Shown: positions 58,565 to 64,000 of the stretch, piece after piece
How the letters are laid out: every line of letters begins with the position of its first letter
Numbering within the stretch: position 1 is the first letter of the stretch
Assembly: GCA_022747635.1 (NCBI GenBank)
Contig: JAKTNV010000004.1
Location: forward strand, 84,611,552-84,675,551
Length of the DNA stretch: 64,000 bases
Reading direction: 5' to 3'
From: Hetaerina americana
Taxonomy: Eukaryota > Arthropoda > Insecta > Odonata > Calopterygidae
Notes under the pieces: model-generated
Databases searched by the model: none
Seen by the model: only the letters and a program-made list of their open reading frames with translations
Told to the model about the DNA's origin: nothing
Position numbers and translations under genes: made by a program

Positions 58565-61500
58565 GAAAAACTTTGAAAGAGGAAAAACAATAGGGTTCGG
58601 AATTGACGCCATTAAGTGGATGCCACTGTCTTTTGCTCGTGAAGAAAAAGAGTCCTCAAAACAATGTTTTCTAGTATTTCTTGTATTCATGTCTAGCGAT
58701 GCATATTCTTATGAGTCTTAGTTTGCTAACGCAAATATGCTAAAAACAGCCGATCCATGATTTACTCCCTCCCTTTATCACTATTTTGACCGTAAAATTT
58801 GCGATTGATAACTTGGCCCTGGTCAATGTATCCCCATGATACTTTAATGCTATTCATTAAGATTTTTTGTCTCCAAGATCTCCCATGCTATGAAAATAAT
58901 TGTGGGAATCTTTTCTCGTAGTACTCTCTCGAAGACCTATTCCTTGATTTTTTTATCCTTGAATCGATATTTTTAGAACCAACCCACGTGCTGCGAACTA
59001 TAGTTTTATGAAATCCCGTGTTAGCTACACGTTATCGTCGCTATTTCTCCCTCTAAGCGTTTCTCTAATGATGCCTTCTGCGAGATTGGGCCAAACATGC
59101 TACTTTTTCAATGTGTTGGCGTTGCCCAAGTTTTTACCAATTCATCAAGTGAAGCTCTTTAATCTCTAATGAGCTCTAACAGCATTACCAATGCTAAGTA
59201 AAATGGAAGGTCGCTTCTATGGCCATAATGTAATGTGCCTAAATGGTTAAACCTACCTTTTTCACGCCATAAGTAAATACAGACTTAAAGGTTTACTTTA
59301 AGTTAAACTTTTTTAGTCAATTATAATGAAACGTGCATTTCGTACGCCCCAAATACTTACTTAATTAATTCGGTCCGGGAGAGCTTTTTTTCAAATCGCG
59401 GGTGAGTCAACGGATGAGTGTATGAACTTGCCTAGTTCAGGGTGTACTTTTTCCTGTTTGAGAGAATTCATTCTTTACTACGGAAATGTAAACTTTCCGC
59501 TTTATTATTAATATTTATGAAATACTTTTCCGAAAGTTAGTATTCCTATTATTATTAGAATTTAATATCTCACAAAGCTTCATATGATAAAGTCTTCCTT
59601 ATACATTTCCTTCGTGTAATCGCGTATCACATGACAAGTTTCCACCTGTACCCGTACCAGTCATCGGGGGAAAATAACTTATCTGCCTCTGCATTCGAGA
59701 CCAGTGAAATCGATTACCTAGAGTGCGAAAATTGCCTTGGAATCCAAGCAGTGATCGTCTAAAGGACCTACAATCGATATTGAATGGACTCGGCAAGGCG
59801 TCTCCCAGTAACCCATTTCACCTAAATTCCTTTTTGCCTGACCTCCGTCGTGTCAACACATCCCCTTGTAACTTGAGTACCCCAATTCATATGGCGACAC
59901 CGCGCGGTTTGCGGGTAGCACTCAAGTATGCACGAGGTGGACTGCATTGTATCTCAACAGAGCCCATGGTGTACCCGGAATAATATTACTTTGCTTGAAA
60001 AAAAATTATTTTAGCTTTTCGAAACCCGTTGAAAAATTTTATTTTTTCTGTTCCGTGAAGTCTCAAGAAGTAAGCGAGGGGTGTTCATCAAATAAGTTTC
60101 GATACACTGAAATGATGTGGTAACCATGCTTACGATTATTATTTGCGAGTCAGTTTTGGCGGAAATAGTAATTTTTTTAATCACAACTTTTCACAATGAA
60201 GCATTCAATTTTCGAAGACTCATCATATCTCGAAAGATCATTCCCCAGGAAATCCGTCATCTGAGCTCATCAAAGTGGTTTTGTTGCGTTGTTCTCAATT
60301 ATTTATTATTTTTCTTGCAGCTCTTTGCGCTTACTTGTATTTTATTATCTCATCCTATCAATCCCACGTCAAAAAAATAAAAACCTTGATTGTAATTAAC
60401 AGGACGTGTATTGTTCCGGACCTTAATTATAATTGCTTTATTAATGTTTGGGTTATTCGTTTCAATTTGTATTTCCTGCCCCCAGCTCTGGGAGTCCCTT
60501 ATCCTGTCCTCTGCTGCGATGGAGGGGGCAAAAGAGAGATAGAAAGAGAGAGGGAGGCAGGTAACTACATAAACCTTTTGACAACGTCGTGGGTAATGAG
60601 GAACTATTTCATTACGGTTTTCGAGATACGTCCTCCCACGTCCTCTCCTCCGCCTCCTCCCCCGTTTCCTCTTCCCCTCCGCCAAGACCCACTTCCCTTC
60701 CTCTTCAAGGTAACGGCGACGCTACCCCCTATTTCCTTTTTAACACACCTCTATGTGTTCTTTTGCGACATTTGATTATGGTTTCTGCTCTTTTGCGCAG
60801 TTACCGCGGGAGTCTAACGACGAATGACTTAGCGGTATTAGTCGTTGGTTCATTGGCGGGTGATTACCAGGCTTGCTTGATGCCAATCTAGGATATTAAG
60901 CATGCACCTGACTTGTTAATCGAAATTATTTTTTTAAAACCCATACATACGTAAACTTGCGCGCGTGTCTGAGATGTGTCATACTTTGACTCCGGAGCAT
61001 GTGTGATGACGACGAAAGGGGACAATGGGAACACATAATGACCACAGAGGAAAGGGTGGTGGTAATGGTGGGAGGGAGGGGGATAGAGAAGGCAACGATG
61101 TGATAATTTAACGGAGAAATATTAAGGGACACGGTAAAGACCCTTTTGAATAGGTCGGGTGATAACGATAAATTAGTGTGAGAACAAGGAAGGCTTGTGA
61201 TTTGCAGTCCCTCATCATCATTAGTCTTTCAAATACTAAACTTTGTTGGAATGCATTCTTCCCTTTACGATAATAATTCTCTTACTCCCTGATGTATCTT
61301 CCGTCTGATGCCACTCCTAATATCATCCATTTATCAGCGTATGCCTAGTCTGCCTCGTGAATCCTTTCCCTCAATTTACCGTTTAAGTTTATGACTTTTA
61401 TGCTAACAAAACGGATTATGTCCCCGAAATAACTTTAAATCAGGTAATTTTAATTTCTCCAATTTCCAGGTTATCCGTTACGCATACATTATTTTCCTAA

Positions 61501-63125
61501 CTACCTTGTTAAATCGTGAATTATGCCCATACACATGGTTATTTTCTTTCACGTAGTACTTATTCCTACCTATGGTCTTGTCCGTACATTTGATCTCTAT
61601 ACGCGGAAACGAGGAGCCGTCTCCAGCATCTCCCCCAGCATCAAGTTTCGAAATTCTTCTATTCTCTTCCGGCGGCAGTATTCGTTCCCGCCATCTAATT
61701 CCGCTTGCACTAAAGCTTTTCCTCGAGATTTTCTTTTTATTCCCTTCAAAATGATGGCGAGTCCTTTGCTGGCTTTGAACGGCGACCGCGGGAAGGGCAC
61801 GGCTGCCGAGGCCATTTGCGTCGCCGGTCGGCATGTGATTAGGGAAGGCGGGAGGAGGGCGAGGGGAGAGGGGAAAGCGGACCTCGTCGCCGTCAGCATC
61901 ATTAGCCTATCCTCAACGAAGGGACGAGCGAGTGATCGGTTTTACTTCCCAAATGAAGGACGTCTGTAAAAGTGGACCACATAAAGGCAATTATTTCCCA
62001 ACGGAACCCGGAGCACACATCGGGAGCAATGCCTTTAGGATCATTCGGTCCTTAAAATATGTCACAGCGTACAAAAATTGTGGCTACCGTTCCATATGGT
62101 TAATACAAGAGTTTCTTATAATTTTCTTATTGGCCATGTTCCTCCTAGCACTTATCGGGTGGAACAATCATAATTAAATTAGTTGTGCGTTTATTATGAG
62201 GAAAGTTCAAGTATTGCTTCTGCGTAAATATGGTACACTTAAAATTTAACAAATTTTTGCAAAATAAAATGCATAAAATCATCTGTATGTACGTATTTTG
62301 CAAAATTAACTTGCATGCGTACTGATTATTCTGTATTAGGGGCAACTGATTAAGTAAACAGACAAGCTTCTTGGTCTAAATATTTGACAATTTTCAATTT
62401 AACAGCTGCTTAAGTGCTAAAAAGGAGCAATTTTTTATGTATAGTGTAAAATTGAAAGACCCCATAATAATAGTGAAAGATTATATCCTCGAAATTATTT
62501 TCAAAATGGTATTTATTTCATATGTAAGAGTTGATACTGCATGTTTATTAATTTATGTAATATAAAATCTCATTCTTATTCTACTCAGAAAAAATTAGCT
62601 TACGTAAGAGAAATCAGGACAATTATAATACTGAAGTCACCTTTTTAAATAAGAACTAATAACAGCTGAGATTCTAGGTTATTCTAGCTGAAAAATAATA
62701 CTACGTATCATGATGGTTTTAAAAGGATAGTGCATTTTCATATGGTATTTCAAATAAATTTCTCAGCAATTGTGACTGTGAGGAGGAGAGGGAAAGCATT
62801 ACGCTGGGAACATGTTTCCATGGCCACTCTATAAAAGCTATCGTGCACTTGTGATTCACTAGTCGTTAGTCGGGTAATTTAGCACTTACAGGAAGGAATT
62901 TAGGCTGCCGCTGTAGCCTTTATCTTTAATTACACCCGTGTCCTACAACTTGAGACTGTGTAACGTCCCGCGAGTGATGGCCCTCGGAACTTGAGTGTGG
63001 CCGCGGAAGTTCTTATACTCGCTCGTAGGTAAGAATAGGCAAACTTTGGACTAGGCTGTGCATTGTGGATTATTACATACCCTATGCGAATGGAAAGGCG
63101 GACTTTGGAGCCGTAAGTTCTAAAG
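58565..63125. other. Unassigned DNA with GC-richer patches
   Basis: GC-richer patches at about 60640-60730 and 61590-61930 carry frames on both strands (for example 61523-61969 plus and 61902-61597 minus) without domains. The remainder is AT-rich. No gene called. Confidence 0.35.
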
Positions 63126-63127
63126 AA

Positions 63128-63154
63128 CATAAGCGCCTATGCCAGGCGCTTATG
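63128..63154. repeat. Perfect 11-bp hairpin
   Basis: CATAAGCGCCT (63128-63138), loop ATGCC, AGGCGCTTATG (63144-63154). GC-rich in the middle of the stem, so stable. It lies near two similar short blocks, GGCAAACTTTGGA (about 63040) and GGCGGACTTTGGA (about 63099). Function unknown. Confidence 0.75.
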
Positions 63155-64000
63155 GCTTCAACTATTCCTTGCAAATGGGGTTTGTGACCCATTCGACAAT
63201 CCTTCCGGTTACTGAAATCTCCCAGAACTCACTGCGATGGTGTAGGTTCAATGATTCCATTATATTTCTTGTTTTTTTTACTTTTAAAATTCTTCATTGG
63301 ATTTCACTTGATTTAAGGAAATTCTAGCACAAATATGAATTTTAATGATTTTTTATTAGCTTAATAATTATTTTTTTGTTATTTTAGCTACTTCAGAATA
63401 TCAAGTGCACTTCACTTGTCTGTGTTGTCTTTATTAATTAGGCATGGCAAGCAATGATTCATTGAATATTCCGGAAAATAATCCATCTCTATTTTTCAGC
63501 AATAATACGTTAAATGAATTAAGCGTGCCCCTACGATTTACCTATACGCTTTAAACTGAGCGTTCTTCATTTAAACATCTGTAATATTTAATAAAAAGCT
63601 TGTGTAATAGATAGCTATGAAGTTATATACCACGGAAGGAAGGATTAAAATGCAGGTTTGTCCTCTCCTCAAAAAGGTATAAACTATAAGGTCAGATTTC
63701 TCTCTAGTCCTGAGTCCATCGAATTGATTTACAGTCCGTTAACGGGTGAATAATATCCCTTGAAAATTGCTAAACCTCCACTTTGGTGCCTTATTTTATT
63801 ATACTTTTTCGAGATGTGGGTATGGTGAAGAACGGGAGAAAGTAAGTTGGACAGAGAGGAAGATTAACGATGAAGTTTTGTGTATGGCGAGAGAAGAGAG
63901 GAAGTTGCCGAGTGGAATCGAAATAAGAGGAAAAAAGTACGTGTAGGATATTCTTGAAAGGTAGTGGGATGTTGAACATCGTAATACAAGGGAAAGTGAC
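63155..64000. other. AT-rich DNA, nothing recognised
   Basis: No supported feature to the end of the window. Confidence 0.4.

Noticed and set aside
61932..62177. 81-codon frame ending in a hydrophobic segment
   Set aside because: The hydrophobic stretch comes from AT-rich codons. No homologue or gene context is recognised.
1..64000. CRISPR arrays, operons, phage or bacterial defence systems
   Set aside because: No regularly spaced direct repeats, no compact gene clusters, and eukaryotic transposons throughout.

Overview
The window looks like nuclear DNA of an arthropod, probably an insect with a large, repeat-rich genome. It is clearly AT-rich and has no operons, no bacterial gene spacing and no long host gene that I can recognise. 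Everything I can name is a transposable element: mariner-type DNA transposons, non-LTR retrotransposons (LINEs) with CR1/L2/Jockey-like reverse transcriptases, a tRNA-derived SINE and short palindromic elements. The arthropod assignment rests on this mixture and is an inference. I cannot name the species.

Layout. 1-9.5 kb: a GC-rich segment (about 0.5-1.3 kb), an old full-length mariner (1457-2711, minus), a badly decayed LINE (about 5.25-8.3 kb, plus) interrupted by a young 753-bp mariner deletion derivative (6697-7449), and a 5'-truncated CR1/L2-like LINE on the minus strand (8661-9440). 9.5-18.4 kb: mostly featureless AT-rich DNA with one LINE 3' end (13183-13765) and an old SINE copy (about 14340-14582). 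18.4-23.3 kb: the centrepiece, an almost intact LINE. Its ORF1 has an SGNH/GDSL-esterase-like domain, its ORF2 has endonuclease and reverse transcriptase domains, and it ends in a structured 3' UTR and a short repeat tail. 24-38 kb: a palindromic element (24466-24627), a decayed reverse transcriptase (about 25.79-26.78 kb), (TA)n microsatellites, a second mariner deletion derivative of another family (33014-33574), a half-copy of the palindromic family (35151-35222) and a second 753-bp mariner copy (37361-38113) almost identical to the first. 38-64 kb: a SINE on the minus strand (39381-39647), palindromic elements at 40942-41106, 46102-46247 and 57654-57744, an unusual direct/inverted repeat at 54590-54727, a strong GC-rich island at about 57.8-58.55 kb, and otherwise unassigned DNA.

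How the parts relate. The mariner derivatives keep their terminal inverted repeats and an N-terminal DNA-binding reading frame but have lost the catalytic core, so they would need transposase from elsewhere. The SINE would need a LINE machinery. The intact LINE is the only element here that could encode its own mobility. The most interesting unexplained signal is in the palindromic elements. Four of them (24.5, 35.2, 41.0 and 46.2 kb) share a core resembling a hammerhead ribozyme (CTGANGA, hairpin, GAAA, short palindromic stem, GTC or GTA). All carry the same deviation of one extra base before the hairpin, so a ribozyme is a hypothesis and not a call.
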